The notes beneath the pieces are model-generated. The model ran no database searches. It was not told where the DNA came from and worked only from the letters and a program-made list of their open reading frames with translations. DNA of 48,320 nt from Treponemataceae bacterium. GTDB lineage: Bacteria > Spirochaetota > Spirochaetia > Treponematales > Treponemataceae. Position 1 is the first letter of the stretch; each line of letters begins with the position of its first letter. This document shows, piece after piece, positions 7,862-15,715 of the stretch. Both the position numbers and the translations under genes were made by a program. The stretch covers positions 1 through 48,320 of the forward strand of contig JAKSTR010000010.1 of the NCBI GenBank assembly GCA_024402495.1. The letters run 5' to 3'.

Positions 7862-9292
7862 TTACTGGGCGTTAAGGCGTTTGTAAAAATCGTTTTTTGG
7901 TAAAGGCCGGTCAAAATAATAGCCTTGCGCCAGATAACAGTTGCTTTCTTTTAAAAGCTGAATGTCTGCCACGGTTTCAACGCCTTCTACAATACATTCA
8001 ATACCCAAAGTTTGCACCATTGCCGCCACCGACTTGAAAACCAGATGCTGGTCTTCGTCCGGGTTTTCGTTTTCGTGCAAAAGTGACTTGTCGATTTTTA
8101 CCATGTTCCAGGGCAAATAGCGTATAAGGCTTAGCGACGAATAGCCGATGCCAAAATCGTCAATTGCAATGCTTATGTTTGCATTGCGAAGGGCGGTGGC
8201 AAGTTTTTGCAGGTCTGAAAATTTTACGTCGCTGCTTGTTTCTGTAAGTTCAATTTGAATGTATTTATGCGGAACGTTGTATTTGTCAATGATTGCTATA
8301 ATTCGTTCTGCAAGATTGGGCTGCGTCATGCTGCACCGCGACAGGTTGATGGAAATTTGAACCATCTGCCTGCCTTCGTCCAGCCACTGGCGAATGTCTG
8401 CGCAGACATTTTCTATCATATAAAAATCAAGGTCTGCAATGCTGTTGTTTTTTTCCAGAACCGGAATGAACTGGTCCGGAAAAATCATCTGACCTTCGTG
8501 CTTCCAGCGGCAAAGCGCCTCTGCACCGATGAGCGTGTAATTGCGCAAATTCACTTTTGGCTGGTAATAAACCATGAATTCTTTGTTCAAAAGGGCGATT
8601 GAAAAAATGCTTTCAATTTCCTGACTGCGCTTTACCGCCTCGCCGACTTTTTCATCAATGTAAAGTACAAAATTCTTTCGGTTTTGCGTTAAAACAAACC
8701 TCTGGGCTTTTGAAATTTCTTTTGCATAATTCAGCATTGGCATAAGCGAATTCATTATTTCAACAAAAGTTTTGTAGCGTTCAAGGTTCTGGTTTACGGT
8801 TAAAACGCTTTCCAGCGTTACGGATCGTTCTTTTTCGTAAAATACTTTTTTGTCTTCAAAATAATTCAGCAAAAGTTCTATGTGTTCGGTCTTGCAAATT
8901 ATAAGAAAATTATCGCCGCCGGGGGTTGCAATTATTTCGTCTTCATCCAGAAGCGGCTTTATGCCGGTAAAAAGTTTTTCCAGTACAATTGTTCCTTGGG
9001 GAAATCCGATTGACTGGTTTACCATCTGCATTTGCTTTACGTTGCCGCAAATTGTACCGTACAGGCAGCGTTCGTTCTGGGCAAGAATGCGGTTTATTAT
9101 TTTGTAAACCGAAGTGAAGTTGTTGATGTCAAAGCGCTGGTCTGTAAGGCTTAAGGTTTCTACCAGCTCGCCAATGTCTTTGCGCAGCGGGGCAGTGATA
9201 TGGGTGCATTCGCCGCTGCTAATCTGGTCAATTTTGCTTATTTTTTCCTGAATCGATTGAATCTGATCTGCAACTATCTGTTCTTTGCTCAT
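7862..9292 (-). CDS. Cyclic-di-GMP phosphodiesterase (EAL) with degenerate GGDEF-like N-terminus
   Basis: 476 aa. Residues ~75-215 look like a degenerate GGDEF domain, with GGDNF at 125-129. Residues ~225-470 are a complete EAL domain: EALCRW (EAL 258-260), Asn316 in NLSR, Glu348 in IELTE, Asp378-Asp379 in IDDFGIGYSSLS, Lys399 in KIDKS, EGVET (436-440) and Gln456. All residues needed for metal-dependent hydrolysis of c-di-GMP to pGpG are present. There is no membrane segment. The start codon lies 1 nt after the stop of the Cache/HAMP sensor gene, so the two are co-transcribed and probably translationally coupled. The likely arrangement is a membrane sensor that controls this cytoplasmic phosphodiesterase. 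Confidence 0.92.
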   Translation of the reverse strand: MSKEQIVADQIQSIQEKISKIDQISSGECTHITAPLRKDIGELVETLSLTDQRFDINNFTSVYKIINRILAQNERCLYGTICGNVKQMQMVNQSIGFPQGTIVLEKLFTGIKPLLDEDEIIATPGGDNFLIICKTEHIELLLNYFEDKKVFYEKERSVTLESVLTVNQNLERYKTFVEIMNSLMPMLNYAKEISKAQRFVLTQNRKNFVLYIDEKVGEAVKRSQEIESIFSIALLNKEFMVYYQPKVNLRNYTLIGAEALCRWKHEGQMIFPDQFIPVLEKNNSIADLDFYMIENVCADIRQWLDEGRQMVQISINLSRCSMTQPNLAERIIAIIDKYNVPHKYIQIELTETSSDVKFSDLQKLATALRNANISIAIDDFGIGYSSLSLIRYLPWNMVKIDKSLLHENENPDEDQHLVFKSVAAMVQTLGIECIVEGVETVADIQLLKESNCYLAQGYYFDRPLPKNDFYKRLNAQ

Positions 9293-9293
9293 A

Positions 9294-11450
9294 TCATTCC
9301 CTGTTAACTTCTACCTGCGGCAGCGAAATTTCAATTTTAGCGCCGCTTTGTTCGTTTTGACTGATATTGATTGTGCCGTTCTGCATTTTTACGATGCGGA
9401 TAATTGAAATTAACCGCCAGCTTTTGTTGCTCATGGTTTCGGTTTCGCCAAATGCCATAAAATCGCCGTTTTGATAGGCTTTTATGCGCTGCATGTATTG
9501 TGCCGAAAAACAGTTTGCCTTGTTTTGAATTGTAATCAGCAGGTTGCAGTTGTAAGTTCCTTTTGCTGCATCAAGGCTGATATTTATCTGGTTATTTTCG
9601 CCGCTTTGCAGAAGCATTTCTTCGTTCCACATAACAAGGCGCGTAATGTATTTTGCGTCGCCAAACAGGGTTTTGGGCAAGCTTGGGTTTGTATGCACGT
9701 TTACGCTGCATTTTGTGTGGGCAATTTTGGGCAGTTCTATTTTTTCAATTGAATTTACCAGTTCTTCGGTTGTGTAAGGTTCTTCTGTAAGGCTGCTTAT
9801 AAGTTCGCTTCTGACAGAAGATTCGATGGCTTTGTCTACCTGATTTGTAATTTGCCGCAGCGAGCTTACGATGCCGATTTTTTCTTTTTCCAGCTTGAGC
9901 GGCGACAGGCTTAAAAATTCTTCGCTGCTTGTTTCTTCAAATACCGAAATTAACGGATTTAGCTGGCTTAATATTTTGGTGTTCGCCTTTGCAAGGCTGC
10001 CCAGACTGCGCTGCAATTTTGCTACCTGGGATTTATGGTACAAACTGTGCCGGTAATTTGATTCCGCCAGAATTGAAAGCTGTTCGCCAAGCGATATGAT
10101 TATTTGCCGCGCAGCTCTTTCGCTTATGATGCTGTCTTCTGCAAGCTGAAATTCTACTGTACCGATGATGCGCGCTTCTACCTTTACTGATTTTATAGGC
10201 GGCAAATCGCTGGATAACGGCGCAATAATACCGTCTATCGGGCTGCTTTCCATTAAAAACGAACCGTTGCTTTCGCACAGGATAAGGTTTAAACCTTTAT
10301 ATTGCGGCATGTTATAAAAATTCAGCACGTGCTTTAAAACTGAAGGTGCAACCAGATCGCTTAATGTTGCGTTGCTGCCGAATTCGTCTTCCAGCGCAAT
10401 TGAAATATTCAGTTTGTCAATCAGGTTGCTTGCCGATCTTACAATCTGGTCGGCTTCGGCAACAAAAGTTTCTTCTGCAGAAAGGCTTGTAAGGTTGCCG
10501 TTTGCGGCTTTTTTCAGCTGGGTGCTGGCGCGGGCAATTGGCGTGCAGACTTTTTTGTTTACAAGAAAAATTGTCAGTTCGGTGATAATTATCAGAACCA
10601 GAAGGCTGAAAATTTTTGATTCGTTTACTTTATGGAAGCCTTTCAGGATTTCGCTTGCAGGCAAATAAACTACAATTTCCCAGTCGTCTGTTGTTTGTAT
10701 TGTGTGGTGCGCAACTATTATTGAACTTTTGTCCTGCCTTGTTTTTACAGAAAATACCGGTCTGGAATTTTGCTTTATGGCGTCTGTCAGTTCCTGTATG
10801 CTGGCGGAAAAATTGTTTTCTACTATTAAAGGTGTAAAATGCCGGTCAAAAACTGCAAAATGAACCTGCGGATTCAGTTTTGCAAAAGCTGCCGCACCGT
10901 ATACTATTTTTGAAGAAAGTTCAAAATAAAGCGCACCGGCTGTTTCTGCCGCCGCCTGTTTTTTCCAGATTGGAACGCACAATATTACGCCGTTTATGTC
11001 TTCGCCGGGGCGGCGGTTTTCTGCCGGGGCTGATATGAAAACGTTTCCGTTCTGCGTCTGCCTGAAATATTCCTGATTGCCTACATATTTGCCGGCGTTT
11101 AATGCATATCCGTTGTTGTCTATAATGTCGAAGCTGTTAAAATCGTAAGTGCCGGCAATGTTCTGCAAGATTTTCTGTTTTATTTCGTTGCTTGTATTTT
11201 CTGCACTGAAAGCCGGCATGTCGCTGGAAATTATGGCAAGGTCTTTGTAAAATTTCAGGGTTGTGCTTATGTTGCTGGCAATGAAACGGGCGTTGTTTGC
11301 CAGATTTTGCTGTGCATCGTTTATCATTCCCCGGTACTGGGTAATGGAAGTTAATATAAACAGCAGCAAAGATGCAACAATGCCCACAAGGTACATGGCT
11401 ATTCTGAAAATAGAAGTAATGCTTATTTTTTTCCGGCTTTCTGTTTCCAC
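9294..11450 (-). CDS. Cache-HAMP membrane sensor with degenerate histidine-kinase-like ATPase end
   Basis: 718 aa from a GTG at 11450-11448, chosen because AGGA lies 7 bases upstream. The ATG at 11492 has no ribosome binding site. Membrane segments at ~15-36 and ~281-297 flank a double-Cache periplasmic sensor domain (~40-275). HAMP follows (~298-350), then a possible GAF/PocR-like region (~360-490), a coiled coil, and a C-terminal region (~585-718) laid out like a HATPase_c domain: an N-box-like segment (TRLVMWNEEMLL) and the typical end GAKIEISLP. The ATP-binding glycine boxes are lost: the expected DxGxG reads NKANCF, and the expected GLGLSIV reads SWRLISII. No phosphoacceptor H-box is evident. 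It is therefore probably a non-phosphorylating sensor that signals to the EAL protein encoded next to it. Confidence 0.75.
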   Translation of the reverse strand: METESRKKISITSIFRIAMYLVGIVASLLLFILTSITQYRGMINDAQQNLANNARFIASNISTTLKFYKDLAIISSDMPAFSAENTSNEIKQKILQNIAGTYDFNSFDIIDNNGYALNAGKYVGNQEYFRQTQNGNVFISAPAENRRPGEDINGVILCVPIWKKQAAAETAGALYFELSSKIVYGAAAFAKLNPQVHFAVFDRHFTPLIVENNFSASIQELTDAIKQNSRPVFSVKTRQDKSSIIVAHHTIQTTDDWEIVVYLPASEILKGFHKVNESKIFSLLVLIIITELTIFLVNKKVCTPIARASTQLKKAANGNLTSLSAEETFVAEADQIVRSASNLIDKLNISIALEDEFGSNATLSDLVAPSVLKHVLNFYNMPQYKGLNLILCESNGSFLMESSPIDGIIAPLSSDLPPIKSVKVEARIIGTVEFQLAEDSIISERAARQIIISLGEQLSILAESNYRHSLYHKSQVAKLQRSLGSLAKANTKILSQLNPLISVFEETSSEEFLSLSPLKLEKEKIGIVSSLRQITNQVDKAIESSVRSELISSLTEEPYTTEELVNSIEKIELPKIAHTKCSVNVHTNPSLPKTLFGDAKYITRLVMWNEEMLLQSGENNQINISLDAAKGTYNCNLLITIQNKANCFSAQYMQRIKAYQNGDFMAFGETETMSNKSWRLISIIRIVKMQNGTINISQNEQSGAKIEISLPQVEVNRE

Positions 11451-11639
11451 AATTTTTCCTGCAAATGTAAAGTTGAAAAATCGAAAATACATAGTAATTA
11501 TAATGCAGGTTGCGGTAATTGCAAAGTAAAATTAGAAGTTTTAGAAAAAGAATTGGAGATTTTAAAGATTTGCATTGTAATTTCGTTTATAAAAACCGGT
11601 TTTTATTTGAAAAATTTAGCAAAAATGTCAAAAGCCCCC

Positions 11640-11667
11640 TTGCAGTATTTTTTTTTCCGCTTATAAT
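11640..11667 (+). promoter_or_regulatory. Rubredoxin promoter
   Basis: TTGCAG (11640-11645) and TATAAT (11662-11667) are separated by 16 bp. The start would be near 11674, leaving a leader of ~57 nt. Confidence 0.65.
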
Positions 11668-11730
11668 AGAAACATACACTTTATTGGTTTTTTGAAAGAA
11701 TAAACCAGATGATTGAAAAAGGAGTTTGTC

Positions 11731-11889
11731 ATGGAAAGAATGCAGTGCGACAATTGTGGTCATGTTTATGATAAAGATGAAGGCGACGCAAAAGGTAATG
11801 TAGCACCGGGCACCGCATGGGCCGACGTTCCTGCTGACTACAAATGCCCGGAATGTGGAGCTGGAAAAGATAAGTTTATTATTGAGTAA
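11731..11889 (+). CDS. Rubredoxin
   Basis: 52 aa, the usual rubredoxin length. It carries the two iron-binding motifs CDNCG (Cys6, Cys9) and CPECG (Cys39, Cys42), with the aromatic residues Tyr13 and Trp30 expected in the core. It is a one-electron carrier with a single Fe(Cys)4 centre in the cytoplasm. In anaerobes and microaerophiles it usually passes electrons to rubrerythrin or superoxide reductase to remove peroxide or superoxide. The ATG follows a GGAG site at 11721-11724. It has its own promoter and a terminator. No partner oxidoreductase is encoded nearby. Confidence 0.96.
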   Translation: MERMQCDNCGHVYDKDEGDAKGNVAPGTAWADVPADYKCPECGAGKDKFIIE

Positions 11890-11923
11890 TTTTTACTTTA
11901 ATTTTTTCTTCTTATAGAGTGAC

Positions 11924-11951
11924 TGGCTGTTGTTTGCAGACAGCCATTTTT
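11924..11951 (+). terminator. Rubredoxin terminator
   Basis: TGGCTGT (11924-11930) pairs with ACAGCCA (11940-11946), followed by TTTTT. A classic intrinsic terminator. Confidence 0.8.
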
Positions 11952-11958
11952 GTTTATT

Positions 11959-11998
11959 GGGCTTTTTTCAAGAAAAATTGAAAAAGCCCAATTTTTTT
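11959..11998 (+). terminator. Second terminator-like hairpin before the DUF763 gene
   Basis: GGGCTTTTTTCAA (11959-11971) pairs with TTGAAAAAGCCC (11978-11989), followed by a run of T. It ends only 22 bp before the next start codon, so it could also act as an attenuator in the leader of the DUF763 gene. Confidence 0.65.
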
Positions 11999-12020
11999 CT
12001 GTTTTTCAATTTGCAGTTTT

Positions 12021-13328
12021 ATGAAAAGAACAGGACATGCTGACCTGCCTTTGCATAGCGGCACTGTGCCAAAATGGCTTGCAGACCGTATGCGCGATTT
12101 GGGCACGCTTATAATTGAATCGCTGGTGCTGAATTATGGCAAAGACGAAGTTTTGCTGCGCCTTAGCGACCCTTTATGGTTTCAGTCGCTGGGTGCGGTG
12201 CTTGGCATGGACTGGCATTCTTCCGGGATTACTACCAGCGTAATGTACGCATTAAAGCGCGGCTTGAATCCGCGTGCCCACGAGCTTGGCATTTGTGTCT
12301 GCGGCGGGCGCGGCAAATATTCGCGCAAAACCCCGGATGAGCTGCTTTTTTTAAGCAACGCTGCCGGCTTAAACGGCGACGAGCTTATTCGCGCAAGCAA
12401 GTTATGCGCAAAAGTTGATAATACCGCGCTGCAGGATGGTTTTCAGCTGTATCAGCACAATTTTATCGTAACGAATACGGGCAATTGGGCAGTCGTTCAG
12501 CAGGGAATGAACGGGCAGACCCGGACGGCGCGGCGGTATCACTGGTGTTCGCTTGATTTGCAGTCTTTTGTGAATGAACCGCACGCGGCGGTTGTAGGTG
12601 AAAATGCCGGCACAATCTTGAATTTGACCGACGTAAATGCAGCGGATACGCGCAGCAGTATTTTGACCATTGCAGGCGAGCGCCCGGATAAAGTGATTGC
12701 CGAAGCGGCGAAAATTTTTGAAGATAAAGGGCTTGTAAAAAGTTTTGCCGCCAGTACAGACCAGCTGGAACTTTTTTCAGGCAATGATTCGCCCGAAATT
12801 GCGGCGGGGCATGGTGACAGCAGGGTTTTGACAAGTTCAAACTATAAAACATTGGTAATGCCTGCCCACCACGAAGTTTTGCCGCAGGATGTTGATTTGA
12901 AGCGTCTGGGCGCGGTTCTTGCCACCGCTTACGGCAACCAAAGCGAAAATTTTGAAGATTTGCTTTTAACTCAGGGATTGGGACCGCGCACTTTGCAGGC
13001 GCTGACGCTGGTAAGTGAAGTAATTTACGGAACTCCGAGCCGTTTTAATGACCCTGCGCGTTTTTCTTTTGCTCACGGCGGTAAAGACGGTCATCCGTTC
13101 CCTGTGCCGCTGAATGTTTACGATGAAAGCATAGAAGTTTTAGGCGACTGCATTGAAAAATCCAAGCTTGGCTATAACGAAAAATCAGACTGCTTGCGGC
13201 GCTTGCATCAAACCGCCCTTAATATAGAAGAAAACTGTGATCCGAAAGCTGATTTTGATGCACTTTTGGCGCACGAAAGGCGTAATTCCAGAGGTTTGGG
13301 CGGTAAAACTGTCGGCGGCGATGTTTAG
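12021..13328 (+). CDS. DUF763 domain protein
   Basis: 435 aa, of the DUF763 family found in archaea and scattered bacteria. The N-terminus (RTGHADLPLHSGTVPKWLAD) is the family hallmark. Other features are HELGICVCGGRGKYSRKTPDEL and the aromatic/His motif ARRYHWCS. Residues ~1-330 cover the conserved region and the C-terminal ~100 residues are more variable. The molecular function is not known to me. There is no signal peptide or membrane segment. The ATG at 12021 has no visible Shine-Dalgarno sequence and no clear promoter between the upstream hairpin and the gene, so it may be expressed at a low level by read-through. Confidence 0.8.
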   Translation: MKRTGHADLPLHSGTVPKWLADRMRDLGTLIIESLVLNYGKDEVLLRLSDPLWFQSLGAVLGMDWHSSGITTSVMYALKRGLNPRAHELGICVCGGRGKYSRKTPDELLFLSNAAGLNGDELIRASKLCAKVDNTALQDGFQLYQHNFIVTNTGNWAVVQQGMNGQTRTARRYHWCSLDLQSFVNEPHAAVVGENAGTILNLTDVNAADTRSSILTIAGERPDKVIAEAAKIFEDKGLVKSFAASTDQLELFSGNDSPEIAAGHGDSRVLTSSNYKTLVMPAHHEVLPQDVDLKRLGAVLATAYGNQSENFEDLLLTQGLGPRTLQALTLVSEVIYGTPSRFNDPARFSFAHGGKDGHPFPVPLNVYDESIEVLGDCIEKSKLGYNEKSDCLRRLHQTALNIEENCDPKADFDALLAHERRNSRGLGGKTVGGDV

Positions 13329-13364
13329 AAGAAATCGATGTTCGACATTTTAACATTCAAATAG

Positions 13365-13393
13365 TTGCAACAACTTTGTTTTTTTTATAGAAT
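13365..13393 (+). promoter_or_regulatory. secG promoter
   Basis: TTGCAA (13365-13370) and TAGAAT (13388-13393) are separated by 17 bp. The transcript would start near 13400, about 30 nt before the secG ATG. This also argues against the in-frame upstream ATG/TTG starts. Confidence 0.55.
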
Positions 13394-13430
13394 AGGGATT
13401 ATCGCAATAATTACAAATTTGGAGATTTTT

Positions 13431-13736
13431 ATGAGCGTTGTTAGCATAATTCTTTTAGTTGCTTTTATTATTATTTGTTTTTTACTTGTTGTACTTGTAC
13501 TTTTGCAGAATGAAGAAAGTGGCATGGGCGGACTTTTCGGTGGAAACGGAAGTCAGGCATTCGGTTCACGTTCAGCAAATGTCCTTACAAAAACAACCTA
13601 TGTTCTTGTTACATTGTTCTTCGTTACAAGCTTTGTACTTGCAATCTTGAACAAGACACCTGTTGCAAAAGAACTTGATACTTCAAGCGTTCAGACAGAA
13701 CAGTCTGCCGGTGAATGGTGGAACAACGCTGAATAA
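13431..13736 (+). CDS. secG: Protein translocase subunit SecG
   Basis: 101 aa from the ATG at 13431, preceded by GGAG. Two membrane segments (~3-23 and ~53-74) flank a cytoplasmic loop with the SecG signature: VLLQNEESGMGGLFGG, then GSQAFGSR and a short TKTTYVL stretch. SecG is the accessory subunit of the SecYEG channel and helps SecA-driven export. The C-terminal tail (~75-101) is acidic. The gene is followed after 9 bp by the PtsN-like gene, so the two probably form an operon that ends at the terminator at 14235. Confidence 0.95.
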   Translation: MSVVSIILLVAFIIICFLLVVLVLLQNEESGMGGLFGGNGSQAFGSRSANVLTKTTYVLVTLFFVTSFVLAILNKTPVAKELDTSSVQTEQSAGEWWNNAE

Positions 13737-13745
13737 GAGGCTCTA

Positions 13746-14216
13746 ATGATTCTTGAGGAAGTTTTTTCTCCTAAGGCAATTTGTGTAGATTTAAGCAGCG
13801 ATGATAAAGACGAAGTTATTGAAGAACTTGTTGAATTGTTCGCTGCTGAACACCCTGAAGTAAGCCGCAGTGAGATTATTGAATCGGTTTTTACACGAGA
13901 AGAAAAAATGTCAACCGGAATTATGCATAATATTGCAGTTCCGCATGGCAGAACCAGTGCCGTAAAAGGCATTCATGGTGTAATCGGCATTTCACGTACA
14001 GGCATTGATTTTGATTCGCTTGACGGTGCGCCGGTTACATTGTTCATTATGCTGATTTCTTCTCAGGGTGATAACGAGTTGCATTTGCGGGCTTTGAAAC
14101 GTGTTTCTCAATTGCTTGAAAAAGAAACTTTTTACAAAGATATTCTTGAGCAAAAGACACCGGGCGATGTTTACAACGTTTTGTGTCGTTATGAAGAAGA
14201 ATTAGTTGCAATTTAA
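13746..14216 (+). CDS. ptsN: PTS EIIA (PtsN-like) regulatory protein
   Basis: 156 aa, one EIIA domain of the fructose/nitrogen type. The phosphoacceptor is His67 in IAVPHGR, in the usual context of STGI before it and the FIMLISSQGDN and HLRALKRVSQLL segments after it. Free-standing EIIA-Ntr proteins take phosphate from HPr-like proteins and regulate other proteins instead of transporting sugar. Borreliae and treponemes have such proteins with few or no full PTS permeases. The gene is co-transcribed with secG. The start codon ATG 13746 has an AGAGG site upstream. A second EIIA domain is encoded at 41718. Confidence 0.85.
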   Translation: MILEEVFSPKAICVDLSSDDKDEVIEELVELFAAEHPEVSRSEIIESVFTREEKMSTGIMHNIAVPHGRTSAVKGIHGVIGISRTGIDFDSLDGAPVTLFIMLISSQGDNELHLRALKRVSQLLEKETFYKDILEQKTPGDVYNVLCRYEEELVAI

Positions 14217-14234
14217 ATTATTATAGCAAATATA

Positions 14235-14274
14235 GCGAAAGCCTTGTTTTTTCAGGGTTTTCGCTGTTTTTTTT
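14235..14274 (+). terminator. Terminator of the secG-ptsN operon
   Basis: GCGAAAGCC (14235-14243) pairs with GGGTTTTCGC (14255-14264), then TGTTTTTTTT. It separates secG-ptsN from the V-ATPase genes. Confidence 0.8.
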
Positions 14275-14291
14275 GGTAAAAGGAAATTTGT

Positions 14292-14597
14292 ATGGAAGAT
14301 CAGAACGTTATTGAACATCTTTTTGATGTAGAACGGCAAGCAGCTGAATTGATGGCTGATGCACAGAAAGAATACGACAATCGTATTGGTGCTGTACGTG
14401 AAAAAGCGAACACTTTATACAAAGAATCCTATGAAAAAATTGTAAAAGAAGAAGAAGAAAATCTTGCTTCTGAATGTGCAAAATGCGACAGCGAATATAA
14501 TTCGGCTGTTGAATCTTATCGCGCTGAAGTTGGTTCATGGAATCAAAATAAAGAAGCATTTAACTCGTTGCTTACAGAATTGCTTTTTAACAAATAA
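14292..14597 (+). CDS. V-type ATPase peripheral stalk subunit (G/H-like)
   Basis: 101 aa, almost entirely charged alpha-helix with heptad character (VERQAAELMADAQKEYDNRI, then KIVKEEEENLASE), as in G/H subunits that pair with subunit E in the peripheral stalk. It is the first gene of the V-ATPase operon, which supports the assignment more than the sequence does. It is followed after 9 bp by the subunit C gene. The start is ATG 14292, preceded by AAAGGAAA. Confidence 0.7.
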   Translation: MEDQNVIEHLFDVERQAAELMADAQKEYDNRIGAVREKANTLYKESYEKIVKEEEENLASECAKCDSEYNSAVESYRAEVGSWNQNKEAFNSLLTELLFNK

Positions 14598-14606
14598 GGT
14601 TTTGTT

Positions 14607-15602
14607 ATGTTGGATCGTTCTAGTGCAGCAGATTATGTTTATGCAAAAACCAGCGGAAGGCTTTCTAAGTCTTTCGTAGGTCAGCGCGCAAATCAGCTTT
14701 TTGCCGTTAAAAGCCTTGCAGAATTGTGGCAGCTGGTATTTGAAACAGAAGTACCGATGGTGCCGGAAGCTTTACTTGCTCAAAAACTTGAAAATGATGC
14801 TCAGAATCGTTTCATTCAGGAATTCTGCGAATTACTTTCACTTTTTTCTAAACCCGATCCTGTGGCGTTGCAGTTGTTGCGGCGTTTTGATTATTCAAAT
14901 TTAAAGAAAATAAATTTTGCTTTGCGTACCGGGCAGGCTTCTATGCCGGCAATCGTTGATATTGGTAAATTTTCTACCATAAAGTACGATGCGTGGCCGA
15001 ATGTTGCAGCAATGACAAGCGGTACGAAATTATCGTGGTTTAACAAGCCTGTAGAAATTGCTGATGTTAAAGCCTTTGAACACAATCTTGACGTGCAGTA
15101 CGTAAAAGATTTATGGGCGGCTGTACAAAATTACCGCGGAGAAGACAGACCGGCAATTGAAAAACTTATCAGCGAAGAATTGATTATTGACAATATAGTT
15201 TGGGCAATTCGTTTGCGCGTTTATTTTCAGATGAAGCCGGAAGAAGTTATACCGTATCTTGCATGGGTTGGCGAAATGGGGCAAAAAACAGACCCGATTG
15301 CCGGTCCTGCGCTGGATGTTTTGAAAAAATCCCTTGATACTTACGAAGACTGGCAGCATTGGCGTTATGCAGAGTTTCTGAATCCGCACGAAGACGGCGT
15401 GGTTTGGAATGTTGATCCGCGCTGGATACAAACTTCGGCACGTGCTGCAAACCAAAAGCGTGCACTTCAGATGTTTCACCGTTTTCCGTGTTCGCCGGCG
15501 GTTTTGGCACCGTGGTTTAAAATTAAGCAGCAGGAACTTGACTATATTCGCCGTGCCGCAGAAGGTTTGCGCCTGAATGTTGAGCCGGAAAAAATAAAAT
15601 AA
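14607..15602 (+). CDS. atpC: V-type ATP synthase subunit C
   Basis: 331 aa. The length fits the bacterial/archaeal C (d) subunit, the all-helical cap that joins the central stalk to the K ring. The N-terminus YVYAKTSGRLSKSFVGQRAN and the C-terminal helix KQQELDYIRRAAEGLRLNVE are the places where the family is best conserved (an N-terminal YxYxxxRxR-like motif, and ExxxIRxIxxGxxxxLP near the end). Similarity elsewhere is weak, so position between G and I carries weight. A DUF2764 protein, found in the other kind of spirochaete V-ATPase operon, is absent here. Confidence 0.75.
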   Translation: MLDRSSAADYVYAKTSGRLSKSFVGQRANQLFAVKSLAELWQLVFETEVPMVPEALLAQKLENDAQNRFIQEFCELLSLFSKPDPVALQLLRRFDYSNLKKINFALRTGQASMPAIVDIGKFSTIKYDAWPNVAAMTSGTKLSWFNKPVEIADVKAFEHNLDVQYVKDLWAAVQNYRGEDRPAIEKLISEELIIDNIVWAIRLRVYFQMKPEEVIPYLAWVGEMGQKTDPIAGPALDVLKKSLDTYEDWQHWRYAEFLNPHEDGVVWNVDPRWIQTSARAANQKRALQMFHRFPCSPAVLAPWFKIKQQELDYIRRAAEGLRLNVEPEKIK

Positions 15603-15638
15603 TTGCAAAATTTTTTAGTTTTCTTGCAAAAAATGCTT

Positions 15639-15686
15639 TATAATAGAAGAAAACTGTTAGTTTTGCTGAGCCGTCAGTTTGGCGGC
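15639..15686 (+). promoter_or_regulatory. Possible internal promoter and leader hairpin before atpI
   Basis: TATAAT at 15639-15644 lies in the only sizeable gap (113 bp) of the front half of the V-ATPase operon. The -35 region is poor. A hairpin follows at 15670-15686, GCCGTCA against TGGCGGC with a 3-nt loop. An ACAGGAG site precedes the ATG at 15716. Confidence 0.4.
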
Positions 15687-15715
15687 AAATTGAATAAAGT
15701 AAAACAGGAGAAATT

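Noticed and set aside
11451-11492. ATG 11492 as start of the Cache/HAMP sensor
   Set aside because: It lacks a ribosome binding site; the GTG at 11450 has AGGA at good spacing.
13365-13430. Upstream extension of secG
   Set aside because: It would overlap the promoter -35/-10; ATG 13431 has GGAG and gives the normal SecG length.
15643-15656. 14-base match ATAGAAGAAAACTG shared by the atpI and htrA leaders
   Set aside because: The same 14-mer also occurs inside the DUF763 gene near 13224; in AT-rich DNA of this length a few such matches are expected by chance.
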